Below are positions 1 to 12,860 of a stretch of DNA of 64,000 nt, piece after piece. The notes beneath the pieces were generated by a model that had not been told where the DNA came from, did no database searches, and saw only the letters and a list, made by a program, of their open reading frames with translations. Source of the stretch: Nephrocerus scutellatus (Eukaryota > Arthropoda > Insecta > Diptera > Pipunculidae); NCBI GenBank assembly GCA_947095585.1, contig OX352762.1, positions 29,116,669-29,180,668 of the forward strand. Direction: 5' to 3'. Numbering within the stretch: the stretch's first letter is position 1; each line of letters begins with the position of its first letter. The position numbers and the translations under genes are program-made.

Positions 1-289
1 CATTTGAATTTATATAACAATAACAGATCACTGCTTATTAACTTAAAATTACACTGCGTGGATCTGAATTTAGATTCTTAAATTTTGTATGTTTTGTTTA
101 TTATCAAAAAAATCACTAGAATTTTATTCCGTCAAAACTAGGGTGGAGAAAGCTAAACACAACAAACTCTTAAATGAACTGAACAGAATTCATTTTAGAA
201 AATATTGAACTAAGAATATGACATATATCACAGCTGTCATGCAAGACATCATGTGCAAAAAATTCTAGTCAGCAAAAGAATAAAACCCA

Positions 290-890
290 CCGCTATCGGC
301 TTTAAAGCAGTAAATGAACGGCTATGCACCCTTCGCGTGCGGGGCAGATTTAAAAACAAAAGCCTCATAAACGTTCACGCACCTACAGAGGATTCCCCAG
401 ATGATGAAAAAGAATAATTCTTTGAATCAGTCGAACGGGAACTCCATGCCTGCCCTCAGTATGATGTATAAATCATTCTGGGGGATATGAATGCTAAAAT
501 AGGTAGGGAGCCAGTATTCAGGCAGTACATTCGCAGGCACAGCTTACACGAGAACACTAATGAAAAAGGACAACGAGTCATAGAGATGGCAGCAAGCAAT
601 AACTTGGTCGTTGCGCGTAAAAATATCCACAAAGCTACCTAGGTATCTCCTGATGAAGCCACTCGCAACCGGATAGACCACGTGTTGATAGACTGCCGCC
701 ACAACCCGAACCTGATGACGGTACGAACGTACCGAGGTGTCTACGTCGACTCGGACCTCTATCTTGTTGATATGGTGCTCCGAGCGCGGATTGCATCATC
801 TCGAAGACTGCATCCGCGAATCAGATTCGAGTCAATACGGCTGCCCTTCGCAACGACGAGACCAGAAACAACTACGGTCAAGCGATAGGA
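290..890 (+). pseudogene. Endonuclease domain of RTE-like LINE copy A
   Basis: Broken reading frames keep the order of motifs of an apurinic-type LINE endonuclease: INVHAPTEDS near 375, ILGDMNAKIGRE near 475-515, then TRNRIDHVLIDCRH near 661-705, and an SDLYLVDMVLRARI block near 750-795. The Asp-Met-Asn and the terminal Ser-Asp-x-Tyr/His region correspond to known catalytic blocks, although the terminal His reads Leu-Tyr here. In the living element this domain nicks target DNA to prime reverse transcription. In-frame stops near 412, 470 and 641 make it non-functional. Confidence 0.7.
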
Positions 891-1289
891 CTTGCCCTAG
901 ATGCAGGAAGAGTAAGTCCTGGGGCTGAGATGCCGGGCGCAGAAGAGAAATGGACACGCTGACTCCATCTTAGGCAGTATTCGTAGAGATCGGAACGACT
1001 GGTCCGATGACGAATGTAAGCTAGCGACTGAACGTAAGAATGTTGCGTACCGAGCAATGCAACAATCTCATAAAACGCGGCACGCGAATTTGGATATGAA
1101 GTGCTTAGAAGATATGAAAAAACAGTTTACCGGCGAAAGAAAGTAGCCTGGGAGAAGAATCCTGTCTGGGAACTAGAACAGTATAGAGACCGAGGACCGC
1201 ACCAGGCGCGGAAGTTCTACTAAAGAGTCCGCGGTATGACGCAATACTGCGTTACACATACTGCAGAGACAAAGAGGGTAATCTTATCG

Positions 1290-2509
1290 CCGATCTCAAA
1301 GGCATATTAGAGCGATGGGAAGAGCACTTTCATGAGGTGCTAAATGGCAGCTAACTGAGGAATTGGATGCTCCACCAATAACCGAAGATCATTCTATGCT
1401 GCCGCCACCAAGCATAGACGAAGTTAGCAGAGCGACAAATCGGCTCAAAAATAATAAGGCCTGGGGTCAGATGGAATCCCAGCGGAACTGATTAAATTAT
1501 GAGGCCCCACTTTACACCAAACAATTCATGAAATAATAGTGCAAGTCTGTGGTCTGTACCAGTGTGGCTCCATCCCAGGCAAATCAACAACTGAACAGAT
1601 TTACATCCTAAGGCTGGTGATGGAAAAATGTCTAGAGTTTCGAAACTCGCTACACCGCCTATGATAGCATAACCAGAGTAGAACTTTATAAAGCCATGAG
1701 AGAATTCGGCACCCCAAATAAACAAACACGATTATGTAGGTTGACCATGACCAATGTTATAAGCCAAATAAAAATATCCGGATCACTATCAAGCCCAATC
1801 AATATCTATAACGGGCTCCGACAAGGGGATGGACTGTCCTACAGGAAGCTTTCATCCAGATCGAGGAGGCGGCACGGAATCTGGGGTTGCACATAAATGA
1901 GAGCAAAACAAAGTACATGGTGGCCCGTGTGCGAGTAGAAGATCCAACATTGGCCCCTGAATTAAAATAGTGGAGCGCGAATCTGAAGTAGTGCAATCCT
2001 TTAACTATCTTGGGTCAACTGTAGCACCCGATAACACAATGGAACCAGAAATACGCGTACGGTTGCTTAAAGCCAACAAAACTTACTATAGTCTGTCAAG
2101 ACTCTTCAAATCCAGGAATTTAATCCAAGCTGCTGGTATATAAGACAATGGTAATACCAGTACTAACATATGGATCCGAGACTTGGGTGCTTAGCAAAAA
2201 GCATTCTGACCTCTTAGCCGCGTACAAGGACAATTCCGGAGACTCTATAATGATGAGATCTAAGAGCGTTACAGCGATGTCGACATCGTGAAGAGAATTA
2301 AGCTCGGTAGGCTCCGGTGGGCAGGACACCTAGTTCGCATGAGCGAAGACGATCCTGCTCGGAAAGTAGGATTTATGGAACCGCTGGCGGGATGGCGTAG
2401 ACCAGGACGCCCAGAGTTAAGGGATGCCAAACTGAATGTGTCATCGGCTCGAAATCGGGACCGGTGGAGAGATTTTTTGCGGGAGGCCAGAACCGGACAC
2501 CGGTTGTAG
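1290..2509 (+). pseudogene. Reverse transcriptase and C-terminal remnants of RTE-like LINE copy A
   Basis: Short open pieces read the RT finger and thumb regions: AELIK near 1487, CGSIPGKSTTEQIYILR near 1565, LTMTNVISQIKISGSLSS near 1741-1797 and GLRQGDGL near 1813. The text then jumps straight to the YRKLSSR-type reading of the post-palm region. The roughly 145 bases carrying the YADD box in the copy at 49208 are therefore missing. The tail reads RLRWAGHLVRMSEDDPARK near 2307-2367 and ends DRWRDFLREARTGHRL followed by a stop at 2507-2509. It cannot encode an active polymerase. Confidence 0.72.
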
Positions 2510-2530
2510 AGCCAAATATGATGATGATGA

Positions 2531-4100
2531 ACTAACAATGGAGTGATGCGGCGAAAAAATAAATCGTGAATGCATTTATCAATCAAATCGTGGACACATT
2601 TTTTTGAATAAAGCAGAAAAACTTTAATTTTGATTATGGTTATATATGGCTCTAAAATTGTGGTTTTGGTCCTAGACTCCGGTAAAAAATTCTCTATTGT
2701 TTCCCATATCGAGCCGCTGGCATCTAAAATAAAGAATTAAAAATACTATCTTGTCAATTCCAACGCTCATTGACAATTACATTCCAACCGTATATTATCT
2801 ATATACCATCACATAAATAGAAATCCTACATGGGAACGATCTACTTACGTACTCGTACACTTGCTAGAGTGATCACAATATAGAACGGCTGCACTAGTTC
2901 GAATTCTCTTTTGCTTGTAGATGTGAATCTTAAGCCCAATCATGCATGAATTCATTCTTAAATCATTCTGCATTATGCAAATTGAAGCCAGTTCTTGATA
3001 CAATTATTTGGAAAGACCAAAAAAGCTTTTTGGCAAGTTTGCTGACATTTATTGGATCGTCGCATTATAATCTTCAGTACTTTCCTGTGCCCTTTTGATC
3101 CACGTAAAAAAGTGGTATAAGAAGGTAGATTAGATAAGACGAAAATTGTCTACAACTGTTCACTTCACTAATCAACTTATCAAACTTCCTACTACCGATT
3201 TCAAACAAAGCTCATATGAAAGTTCGAATTTCCAAGATTCTTTTAGTCAGATATAAGTGACATCAATTATGACTTGGGTTGTGTGTAAAATTGTTTTTTA
3301 AGTAATTATCTACTTAATGTACTTGTATTTTCGTTGGAAAGTTTTTTTCGGTCGTTTTGTCACTTTATAGGTATTACACTAAAGAGTGAAAAGAAGAAAC
3401 TCGTAGATTGACACTGATACATTAGTACTTAGCATATTGTTACGCATGATACATATAATCAGGTTTACTTTCGCCTCAAGTCTAAATGTATTATTTTCGA
3501 ACTTAAGTGTAACTTTGTAGACCGAAATGCACGCTTCTGAGAATAAGTATAGTGTTGTCGACATTTTAAGTATACTTTTTTCAAAGAGACGGTGATGCTT
3601 ACTTAGTTGTTGAAATTTTTATCATATCAAGTCCAGAAATATGCAATTTAAGATTATAATTTTAAATTTTCAGACGTTTAAAAATATATTTAAGATTTCT
3701 CATAAATTGTTTGTTCATACAACTTTATTTATTGAATCTTTCTTTCTAAGAAACTTACAATTACAATAAGTATTCATATCTTACAAAACTAAATTTACAT
3801 TATCTTTTGCCAGTGCTCAAAATATGTTTTTTTTAAAGACATTTATATATTTAAATTTGAGGTACAAACATATGCATATCTATGCATGTTATTAATAGTT
3901 TTATATTAGGTTATTTTTTTATGAAAAATTAAGTATTTATAAAAATGTTTGGTCAATCAGTGGCGGGAGTTTTAAGTTATTTCTATATCTTGGGTATCTT
4001 TACGTTTTAAACGCTTGGAATAGCGACAATTAAGCAAGTTAGTTGCTAAAGCATTGGGATGTCTTCTTAACCGTATGGAGTAGTGGATAACCATTTTTCG
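2531..4100. other. AT-rich intergenic DNA, nothing recognised
   Basis: About 1.6 kb of AT-rich sequence with stops in all frames. I see no coding motif, tRNA-like fold or tandem repeat. Confidence 0.5.
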
Positions 4101-4109
4101 ACATTTTTG

Positions 4110-4680
4110 AAAAGATAGCTTAAGTTCTCTGTGAGGTTAAAAACATACGAATTTTGTGTGCAAGGCCTGCATGCCAGACTTTGTGGAATGCTTGAGCAAC
4201 GTCTAGGAATACAACAGAGCAATATTGTTCTTCTTCGGACGTATTACTTATGTGAGAGACTAGTCTGTGAACTGGTTCAATTTTTCAATATTTTTTTTCG
4301 AAATCCAAATTGATGTTCGGGTATAGTCTATAATTGTTTGGATTTTAGATATTAACAACTTTTCCAATAGCTTCGATAGAATTGATATTAAACTAATCGA
4401 CCTCTATGAGAAGACTAGGGCAACTCCTTAACCATTTTACCTGAAATTCTGTCGGTTCCTGGTGATTTGTTTGGGTTTTACGGCTTTACTTTTTACTTAC
4501 TGGGTTACTTTTTACGGCAGAGCACAAGTCCATCATCTTAAAACGAATCAGTTCCAAAGCGGGGGCATTAGGAATTTGACTAAGTTGATGATCCACTAAG
4601 GGCTGGTTTGGCATGATCAATATCTCTGATATTTCTTAAGGGTATATTCATATTAACGGAGAGCTTATCATTTATAATTT
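4110..4680 (-). pseudogene. Jockey-like LINE reverse transcriptase scrap
   Basis: On the minus strand, broken frames give the RT order expected for jockey-clade LINEs: NKSPGTDRISGKM near 4435-4475, PEHQFGFRKK near 4275-4305, then CSVVFLDVAQAFHKVWH near 4165-4215. The first Asp of the RT active site (FLDVAQAF) is visible, but the YADD box and everything beyond it are absent. Stops and a frame change between blocks show decay. A better preserved jockey relic lies at 12860-14200 in the same orientation. Confidence 0.72.
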
Positions 4681-4999
4681 AGAAAGTAGAAATAATAGCC
4701 AGTTGGTATGTCTGCTAGTAATGCTTTTTTAGGATTCGGTATGACTTGAACCAGTCAGTATAGGAGGAGTGATCCGAAGACAGGTTCGATTTTAAATTGG
4801 TTACTTTAATTATTATTCTTTGCAACTTCTGCAGAAGTTGTTGTGCGGTATACCCAACTTAGCAGCATGGCTGCCCACTGGCCAGTGACCCCTGATGATA
4901 GCCACAACTCTGGCAATATTTTTCCGGGTTCTAGATAACAACTCGGCGGTTTTTCTTTTGCTGTAGGATGGCCATATCAATCTTTATATCTCATGCCAA

Positions 5000-6413
5000 A
5001 ATCAAAATAGGCTGATTGGTCTATAGGACCTGGTATCTTCGGGAGATTTTTTACCTACCTTTGGTAAGAAAAGCACTCGCACTTCTCTCCAGCACCTTGG
5101 AACGTATTCGAGGCTGTAGCTGGCTTTGTAGAGTTTTACGAGTAGATATTCTATCTGATGAAGGCCACGCTGCAGCAGAATTGGGTAGACTCCGTCTCAT
5201 CCATACGATTTGAATGGGCTGAATGAATTTACTGTCCAGCGGACTCCTTCAATGGAGAACATGCTTTTAGAGCGCCTGTAGGCCTCGATTGGAATGATAT
5301 AAGGATGTGAGTTTATATCCTCGTTCTCTTTATTCTCGTTACCCAGTATTAAGCATCAGTCGGGAAAGTGGCTTTTTACTAGGCAGTCAAGAGTTTCGTA
5401 TCATGTGGTTGTCAATTCACCGTTGGGTTTCTTGACTGACCCGAGCGGATTTGTGTGGTTGATGGAGAGAGCCTTGTGAAGTTGACATGCTGTTGGGAGC
5501 TTATCGATGCTTTCACAAAATTCTCTCCAGTTATTTCCTTTGCTGCCTCTTAGTGCAGCGTTATATTTGGTAAGGGAAGTTTGATAGGCCGTCCAAATAT
5601 TTGTTCGTTTGGCCTTGTTGAACAGTTTGCGAACTTCTCTTTTCTTAACCTCGACATCGTGGTTCCACCAGGGAACATCTCTCGTACCTTTGACTCGGGC
5701 TGCAGGACAGCTTGTGTGGTAGGCATTTATGGTTACCTCGGTAAGGTCGTTTTTCCGTGGAGTCTAAATCAGCAATCGAGCTTATTCGGGTACTAATACC
5801 AGTCAAGTTTGTTTGCAGTGTGTCTTGAAAGACTTGCCAATTGATATGTTTGGGGGTTCTTATAATGGATTGAACCCTATTGGGAGTTTCTACGTGGTGA
5901 ACATTTGCGTCGCATCCGATCACAAATTTTTGGTTGTGAGCTAGGCAGTGCTCAACGAAACTCTGTGTTATTTTTGGTGGTGATTCTTAATAATCTCCTG
6001 GGAAATAGGAAGCTGATGATGCTCGTGCTGCCATGAGTTGTGTGCGTCTCTAAAGAGATTGCGGTTATGTCTCTGGAAATAGATGTATTTATGTAATAGA
6101 TATTATACTGGTGGCGACATAGGATAGCTGTCCTTAGTCTCTCGTCACCTTTGCTGTAAATCAACTTACCTATTTTATTTGGGATGCCCTGAATTCTAAC
6201 CTTGTTGGTCAATGGCTCTTGTATAAGAGCGATGTTCCAATTGTTAGCCACAAAGAGGTGGCAAAGATTTGCAGTGGCTGCCTTGGACATATGCAGGTTT
6301 ATCGGCACGCAATTGAACAGATTGTTGACATATGAGACTGTTTGGTCTGTCATTCGGTCACTGTGCAGTTGGAATTGCGGCTGGTTGGATAGGTCTTGCT
6401 GTTTTGAGGCCAT
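5000..6413 (-). pseudogene. LINE ORF2: endonuclease and start of RT, copy 1
   Basis: The first 150 codons (6413-5952) are open and read an AP-endonuclease start. An INLHMSKAATANLCHLF block is followed by IALIQEPLTNKVRIQGIP and GDERLRTAILC, where Q-E-P is the metal-binding motif of LINE endonucleases. A second piece (5923-5645) begins IGCDANVHH, matching the GCDxNxHH block. After several stops the frame continues with a PWWNHDV-type linker near 5650-5680 and the RT start (VNSFSPFKS, CWREVRVLFLPKVGK). The last recognisable block, RSYRPISL, is near 5020. Internal stops, a deletion after the GCDAN block and 3' truncation make it a pseudogene. Confidence 0.65.
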
Positions 6414-6485
6414 ATTTCTTGGATGTTTTGGCCTGTAATGGTTTACCTAACCTCTCGTTGTCATGTTCCGGCCGGGTTTCGATAC

Positions 6486-7524
6486 TTAGGTCTTAGGCTT
6501 CATCCTATTGCCGGAGGTTTTTAGGCAATGAACCGGTTTGGCAGCCGGGTTTGACTGTCGTGTTTTGGCTGTGGTATTGTCAGGTCTGATTTCCGCTGTG
6601 CCTTTTTTAGTCTTTTCGTCTTTTTTGAGTCGGAAATATACCGACCCGAAGAGCCAATTGACCCTGTAGTTAGAGCCCTTTAAGTTCTCCGCTATCTTTG
6701 GCGACGCTGAAACGAAGATAGTCATTTTCTCTATCTTTGCGCGCGAGAATCTTCCAATCTGCGTTTCTAAGTTCTTTATTTTGGACCACCAGGCGCCTGC
6801 TTATCTTTTCGTTTGTTTCGTTCCTGCAGTGGGGAAGATTAAAGAAGAAGATTTGGTTGTGGGGAATTGCATCCTCCCCGACGATTTTGATTTTGGTGTT
6901 GTCCCATGGTTTAAGACATGGCACTGTTTTTGTAAGCCATTCAGCCGTGTCTGCATACGCGCAGCTTACGGATAGCCAACCATTCTTAGGTCGGCATCTT
7001 TGAAAATTTGGGCTGATTCCGTCAAGAGGGAGCTCGTCTCTAATTTGACATCGGGAAAACATTGGTCGGTAATAGCCAACCTGATTGCCTTCGCGATGTC
7101 GCCATAGTGTGGCACTGTTCTTGACCCGCCCGCTGTCTCTTTTTCGCCTTGGGCCGATATAGCCGTGGTACTGCTTGTTTCGGATACTTTAGGAATTGGA
7201 GCTTGCCTATCTCGTTTGAGGTTTTTTTTTTGGGCTGAAGTCGTTCGATCGGTCTCGTTTAACAGTCATTGTTACAGTCCTGTCTCCAATCTTTGTCAGG
7301 CACTGAGCTAATGCCTCGTCATGAGTGAGCCCCTTTTGCTTTAGAAAAGAGAGTCTTTTCCTAGCCACTCCGCTTAGGTGTTGTCGCTGTCTTTTACTGT
7401 CTTCAAGTATTAAACTGTTAAGTCCGTTCCTAAGGTTAGTAGTGGTTGATGTGGACACATTGTCCAAGCATAATGGCACGTTGGAGCTTAATGCAGTGAC
7501 GTTGTCCACGGTAATGTTCGACAA
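6486..7524 (-). pseudogene. LINE ORF1, DUF4780-like
   Basis: Three overlapping frames read one gag-like protein. The N-terminal part is 7524-7207, with a Ser/Thr-rich start and a basic segment around GVARKRLSFLKQKG. The central part is 7062-6670 and contains TVPCLKPWDNTKIKIVG and a later RRLVVQNKELRNADWKIL block. The C-terminal part is 6725-6486, ending in a Lys/Thr-rich tail. The spacing of the CLKPW and N-x-x-L-x-x-x-D-W blocks resembles DUF4780, a domain found in ORF1 of insect LINEs, where the protein binds element RNA. At least two frameshifts (near 7062-7207 and 6670-6725) break it. The domain name is from motif resemblance only. Confidence 0.62.
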
Positions 7525-7949
7525 GTCTGTATACTGTCGTAATTTAATTGTTCAATCCCAGAAGTAGGACCTGGGGGGTCCTTGGCTTCTTCATTCCTCC
7601 TCCTTCTCCTTGCGCCATTCATCCCTCTGCGCATGTGTCTCACCTTGGATTGAGAAGTTTTTATCGAGGTTCTCTTCCTAAATCCGCTGACTTGTGCTAG
7701 ACAGTGTTACCACGTGTCGGCTGGGCATATACCCAAACAACGGCCTTGCAGCGAAAGAGGCTATATATTGCAGTTTGTTGTTGCCTGATCCTGGGAAGTC
7801 CCAGATTTCCATCCTTTCTAGGTTCATGACCCCTATAATTTGTGATTATTATTATTTTAGGGAATTTAAGTAACCATATATATCATATTTACATATGTTT
7901 TTCAATATTTACATATATATAATAATTAATATTATGTATTTATTATTAT

Positions 7950-9040
7950 TATTATATTTGGTGGGCTGAAAAGTCTTGTGCACTGCGACCTAGAGATCTA
8001 TTGTGCATCCCAGATGTTTACCACTTAATGTGGTGGCTAAGTTCCTTGATGGAGTGCATGATGTCCACCAGGTCGATTGATCCGGCCGTCTGCATTTGAA
8101 CTGTATTAGCCTTGAGGTACTTTAGTCTCTTCCGGGTGAGGGCAACACAGATGAAGAGTATATGTTCTGGTGTTTCTTTGGCCTCGTTGCAGAAACGGCA
8201 TGTATCCGTTTGGGATTTTCCCATTTTCATTAGGTGGCTGTAGAATGGGCCATGTCCCGTCATGTACCATACCAGGGATCTGAGTGCATGACGGCTTAGC
8301 TTTAGTGCTTTGTCTATGTGATTTATTTTGTAATTCATAAGCTTTTTTGTTTGTCTCATCCCAGAGGATGATTCCCATTCAGCTTCGATGGTGTTGTTTG
8401 CCCACTCCTTAATCTTGTTCTTGAGGTGGCTTTTAGAAAAGGCAATGCTTGGTTCGGGGCCGTTGAAAATTTCCTCTGCGACTACCTTGTCTGGGTTTAT
8501 ACTAAGGTTTACCTCTTTGCACCATTCGTTTGTTAGTTTGAGAGCAAACTTCATACGTTCAGTTATCGTGCTCCAGTTGTATATCAATGAAGGCGCACAT
8601 TAACATTTCTTTGCTTCGAAGAGTGTCTTCGATTTCTGTTGTCAGCTCATGTAAAGCTGTTTCGGTTGATTTTCCAGTCTGATAAGCATGTTGAGTTGGA
8701 TTCAGAGGGTTTTGTTGGAGTATTTTAGTTCTTATATGGTGTCCTAGTAACTTCTCCATGGCTTTAAGTATAAATGATGTGAGGCTGATTGGCCTGTAAG
8801 ACCTGGTATCCTCGGGGGCTTTCTTCCCTATCTTTGGTAAGAAAATCACTCGCACTTCTCTCCAGCACCTTGGAACGTATTCTAGGCTGTGGCTGGCTTT
8901 GTAGTGTTTCAAGAGTAGTGATTCTATAAGGTTAAGGCCACGTTGCAGGAGAATTGGGAATACACCATCTCCTCCAAGGGACTTGTATGGGCCGAAAGAG
9001 TTCACTGACCAGCGAACTCCCTCAGTTGTAAAGAAGATAT
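7950..9040 (-). pseudogene. LOA-like LINE copy 2: RT plus C-terminal tail, internally deleted
   Basis: Two open pieces survive. 9068-8559 reads the RT front: VNSFGPYKSLGGDGV, YVPRCWREVRVIFLPKIGKK, RSYRPISLTS, HAYQTGKSTETALHEL and the first Asp block AFIDI. 8587-8018 reads the C-terminal part: LVWYMTGHGPFYSHL, a Cys-x-x-Cys motif in TCRFCNEAKETPEHILF, and a stop. The YADD box and most of RNase H lie in the deletion between them, near 8580. The 3' end is followed by a run of ATT/AAT units at about 7945-7970, a simple LINE tail. It is 5'-truncated at about 9040. Confidence 0.75.
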
Positions 9041-12000
9041 TATGTATTAGTATTGTATTAATTTTCACAAAAATTTTAATTATTTACACATTTAGTGCGC
9101 ACTTTAAATTTAATAAATTTTATCAACAAAATGTCAATACTTTAAGAACATTTTTACAAATCTTTCTTTCTCGAATTTTTCACGCTATAGTTAGAAAAAA
9201 CTGAAAATTATTTGTCCGTTACAAAATATTTTCAATTCTAATTTTTTCCTAAACATTTACTATGATTCTAAAAATATACTTTTAATATAAAACGCAGAGT
9301 TTTCCAAATTAAGAAAAGGAAATTTAGAAAATCCCAATGGTGCGTTTGCGTATGAATGAGTGAGTGGCAAGATCAATTAGGATATAGATTATAGAGATTT
9401 CCAAAAAAATGCCATAATAACATACCTATTGCGTCAACAAACAACATAAAACCAAATTTCTGCAGATGATATAAAAAATAGAAATAATAAAATACGAAAT
9501 TTGAAAAATATGTGATTTTTACATTTCTTACTCATATATTTCACACGATGCCGATTTAAGATGCAGTAGACAATTTTTAAATGGATATTATTGCAAGAAT
9601 AGGCTACCTTGTAACGTCACCACGTGCGTTAGAAGTGAAAGATACAGGAATATGATTATTTTATGTACGCTTTGATTTACTTTAAAATTTGTTATGGGCG
9701 AATGGTGAATGGCACTTGTTGATGTATCGCAACTTGTAGATGGCTTTACACCGGATCTAAATTAAATACGAATTTAATACGAATGGTTGGTTTTTCAGGA
9801 ATCGGTAACGGTATTCATGTGGCAGCTGGGTTTTTCACAAACTTCTGTCTTGTTCTAAATTCTCTCGCACCTTGAGGTAAACATTTTGTCTAATAGAATC
9901 GACCGAGCTACCGACTCGACCATTCTATACTGAGTACATCGGTTTTTGTCTGGTCACCAAAATTAAGAGTCTGACGCTTTCTTTTTAAGAAAGGGGGGGG
10001 GGGGAGTGGGCAGAGCAGCTTTTTCGTTACGCTTCTGTGACTCAATGTGTCCACTTACTCTACTTAAAAAGAAAAAAGGTTGTAGAACAATTGGAAGTTA
10101 TTCTTTCTGCAAATTCTGCAGATAAACTATAATTTGCCATTCTGTTTACAATGGTAGAAAAATTTCACCAGAATTTCTAGGTGGTTAGCCCCAGTAGTTC
10201 ACAGACCTCGTATAACGTATACATCCGCAAGGCCAATGCCTTGATTGAACAAGAGATGAAATTTTTATTTAGCGGCGAAAACCTTGGCTTTTATATCCCA
10301 CCGAAGGAAGGTTAAATCGCAAACTTTTATCAATAATCCATAAGTAAATTACGGCTCTTCATGGTAAAATGTTATATCGCACGAGGATTGAATCTCTTCT
10401 TGTGGTATTATGTTGATACTAATGCAGCGGCAAACCGCAAAAAATTATACGATAAGAAATTGTTTGGGCTTTAAAGTACTTGGAGGATTGGTTTAAAGGT
10501 GAACGGGTGGTTTTCTGTATCATATATCTTGACAGCAACAGAAAAGCAAAAAAATGTAAAACAATTAAAAATTCATATCATTGTTGGTGTTTCTTTTCTT
10601 TATGTGACGCAGATCTCAGTGGCAATGTTTTCCATTTCCAATATCGATAAAAATAGCTGCGGTGGTCTTAGGATAGGAGTGCAGAAAATAACTTTCTTTT
10701 CATTGATATCGCTGATAGGGTTTTGCGTCCTTAAGGAAAAGGCATTCAAACTTGTTGTATTGTTAATGCAATCAGAAACAATAGAAAGTGAAATATGACG
10801 ATTGTGTTTTTTTAAATTTATTTTTAATAGTCGTGGTTAAATAAAAATATAATTAAGCATTTACGCAACTTATCTGTATTGTTATGGTTTTTACAAGAGT
10901 CTTGTAGTCCTGCAGGCATGGTCAATTTCTTTGTCTTAGTCCTGCTCTCGGGAAATTACAATCAGTTTTGGGATCCTATGTTAGGTAAAATACTCACATG
11001 TTTAAACTTTCTGTGCTTTAAGAATACTTCACTTGTGAGAACTGCTCATCGTATAAACTTTTGTTCTGCTTATAGTCTTTGATTAACGTCTTACATATTC
11101 GTTAAATCGAAACCTCCAACGGCATTGCGACGTGTGAATCGCACAGAAGTTTTGAGTTTTATAGACTGATCAAGTTGCAAATACCGCAGACCACATCACT
11201 GTAAGCAGTTGAGTTTCTTTGCTGCACTGCACTGGTTATTCAATCCATGGTAAGGGTTTTAGTTTTCATTATTCATATGGGACGATGCGAGCGAATGTCA
11301 ACTTGGTGGCATATTTGCATTCGTATTACAAACAGACATAATGTGAGTTGTCAACGAGTGCGTCTTACACACATGTGGTACAAATGTAGCTCATATTCAC
11401 AGCCAAACAATGTGATTGTGGCACATTATACTTTCTTTATCTTATTCAGAGCGTTGTGTCGGCCAAACAAGCGTAACAGCATTGAAATTAAAACGTTGAG
11501 GTCAGTTTCTAAAGTGTTGTGTTCGAAGATGAGTTTTTGATGTGAACCTATTTGGGGGTAAAATATGAGCGTCACCGCGTAAGATTTGCCTTGTACATAA
11601 GTGTGTGTGTGTGTGGTATTGCGTGGAACTGTACTGAATTAAAGTTTTAATGCATAAATTCATGTTTGTTTATGCGTTGCTTTGAGTATATATAAACAAA
11701 TGCTCTAAATGATCATCAGTTTACCCTCAAGCCCATCTTCGGTTATGCCCAGTTAAGTTAAGAGATGCATTCTTCAGCCGTACAACACGTATGTACAATA
11801 CTTTGCCAAACTCTGTTTTTCCACATCGTTACGACCCACAAGCATTTAAAACACAAGCTCATAGACATCTCCTCTTTTCTCCTCCTTTTCCTTAACGCCC
11901 ATGCTGAGCCAAGCATATAGCCGAGCATTATAAGGGAGAAAATTAAAAAAAAACTTGTGACGCGTATCTTAGGGATAGGGTAATATTTGAGAAGCATGTG

Positions 12001-12540
12001 GTACGTGTGTGTTTGACACGTGTGAATTTTTTATGGTTGTGCCACAGATGGGAATCTTCCTAAAAACTAGTAGCGCCCTCCTGGGATAATGCCATGCACT
12101 ATCCGTAAATCTGAATGTTCGATGCCAGTAATACGCATACGAAATAAACCAGACCTTGCACACTTAAACCACTCTTCCTGCGGGACCGCCGTTAGGTATG
12201 ACATCCCGGGGCTTATAAGCTGAAGATAGGGTATGTCTTCAGCGTTTTCTGCTGCTGTTCTCTTTTTTTTTCGATTCTTTGCAGCTAATTTTGCACGTTT
12301 GCTATTAATTAACAGATTTCCGTCCATTTGTTCTCTATTCCCATAAATTTTTCTAGAAGGAACTGTAGACTTGACAGTTTACTTCTCCTTTCTGTGAATC
12401 AATTGATATGGAAAACTGCATGCTTCGTATCTTTTTTATCGTCCGGACAATCACGACAGAAGGTGTTGAGATATGTATCCAAAAGGTGAAGATATTTACG
12501 ATAAGAAAGAAACTGCATAAGTTGATAATTATAGCTACCG
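9041..12540. other. AT-rich intergenic DNA with no recognised gene
   Basis: I read through this 3.5-kb stretch and recognise no protein family. A 99-codon open frame at 10499-10798 and one of 97 codons at 11247-11540 lack family motifs and are probably chance frames. A (GT)n tract lies at about 11603-11616. Confidence 0.5.
9993..10004 (+). repeat. Poly-G run
   Basis: Twelve consecutive G residues, unusual in such AT-rich DNA and a likely site of slippage or sequencing error. Confidence 0.85.
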
Positions 12541-12544
12541 CGAG

Positions 12545-12860
12545 ATCGGTTTTTTAAATTCTCTATATTAACTTCGCGTGCCCTTGGCTGGTTAGATCTT
12601 GTGATCAATTTTAACCCACTTCCTAAAATTTTGCACACAAGTGTATTTCCGATGTATTTCCGATGACAACACTTTCTGTTAAAATTTGTCCCCGCGGGTC
12701 TCGGAGTCCCCGATTTTTTACACGCATGTGTATCTCTGATGGAAAACACGTTTTGTAAAAATTTAGTAGTGATCGGGCCCCGGGCTCAGGGGCCCCACAC
12801 AAATTTTTAAAAAACTTTACCCGACTTTCTTCCAATTTTATACACATGTGTAGTTCAAAA
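12545..12860 (+). repeat. CACATGTG-family interspersed repeat
   Basis: It starts with a TAAATTCTCTATATTAAC-type end and runs through the family text (GATCAATTTTAACCCACTTCC, GGGCCCCGGGCTCAGGGGCC). It carries variants of the core ACACATGTGTAT at 12721 and 12840. Similar copies are at 15325, 19642, 23222, 36483, 39638, 42068, 42470 and 62640. I take it as a non-autonomous DNA element, possibly Helitron-like. Confidence 0.65.

Larger units (their letters stand above)
270..2530 (+). mobile_element. RTE-like LINE relic, copy A
   Basis: This is a decayed non-LTR retrotransposon. It reads, in broken frames, an AP-type endonuclease, pieces of a reverse transcriptase and a conserved C-terminal tail. 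It ends in a short (ATG)n repeat at 2518-2530, the kind of simple 3' tail seen in RTE-clade LINEs. Relatives of the same family lie at 21495-22761, 49208-50330, 61882-62066 and 63655-64000. Compared with those copies it has two internal deletions, one before 1555 and one near 1836, which remove most of the catalytic palm. Many stops and frame changes show it is dead. The clade assignment rests on motif style and tail only. Confidence 0.75.
4990..7850 (-). mobile_element. LOA-like LINE, 3'-truncated copy 1
   Basis: A minus-strand non-LTR element with a 5' untranslated segment (about 7565-7850), a gag-like ORF1 (7524 to 6486) and the start of ORF2 (6413 to about 5000). It stops inside the RT just after the RSYRPISL block, so palm, RNase H and 3' tail are missing. 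The RT part at 5000-5230 is clearly similar to the same region of the neighbouring copy at 7950-9040, which stands upstream in the same orientation. The clade (LOA/R1-like) is inferred from the RT text and from the RNase H-type tail kept in the neighbour. Confidence 0.7.

Noticed and set aside
5016..5213. Plus-strand frame as a gene
   Set aside because: It is antisense to the LOA-like LINE RT, which has clear homologous text at 8800-9000.
10499..10798. 99-codon frame with hydrophobic stretches
   Set aside because: AT-rich DNA easily encodes hydrophobic runs. No conserved domain or gene context.
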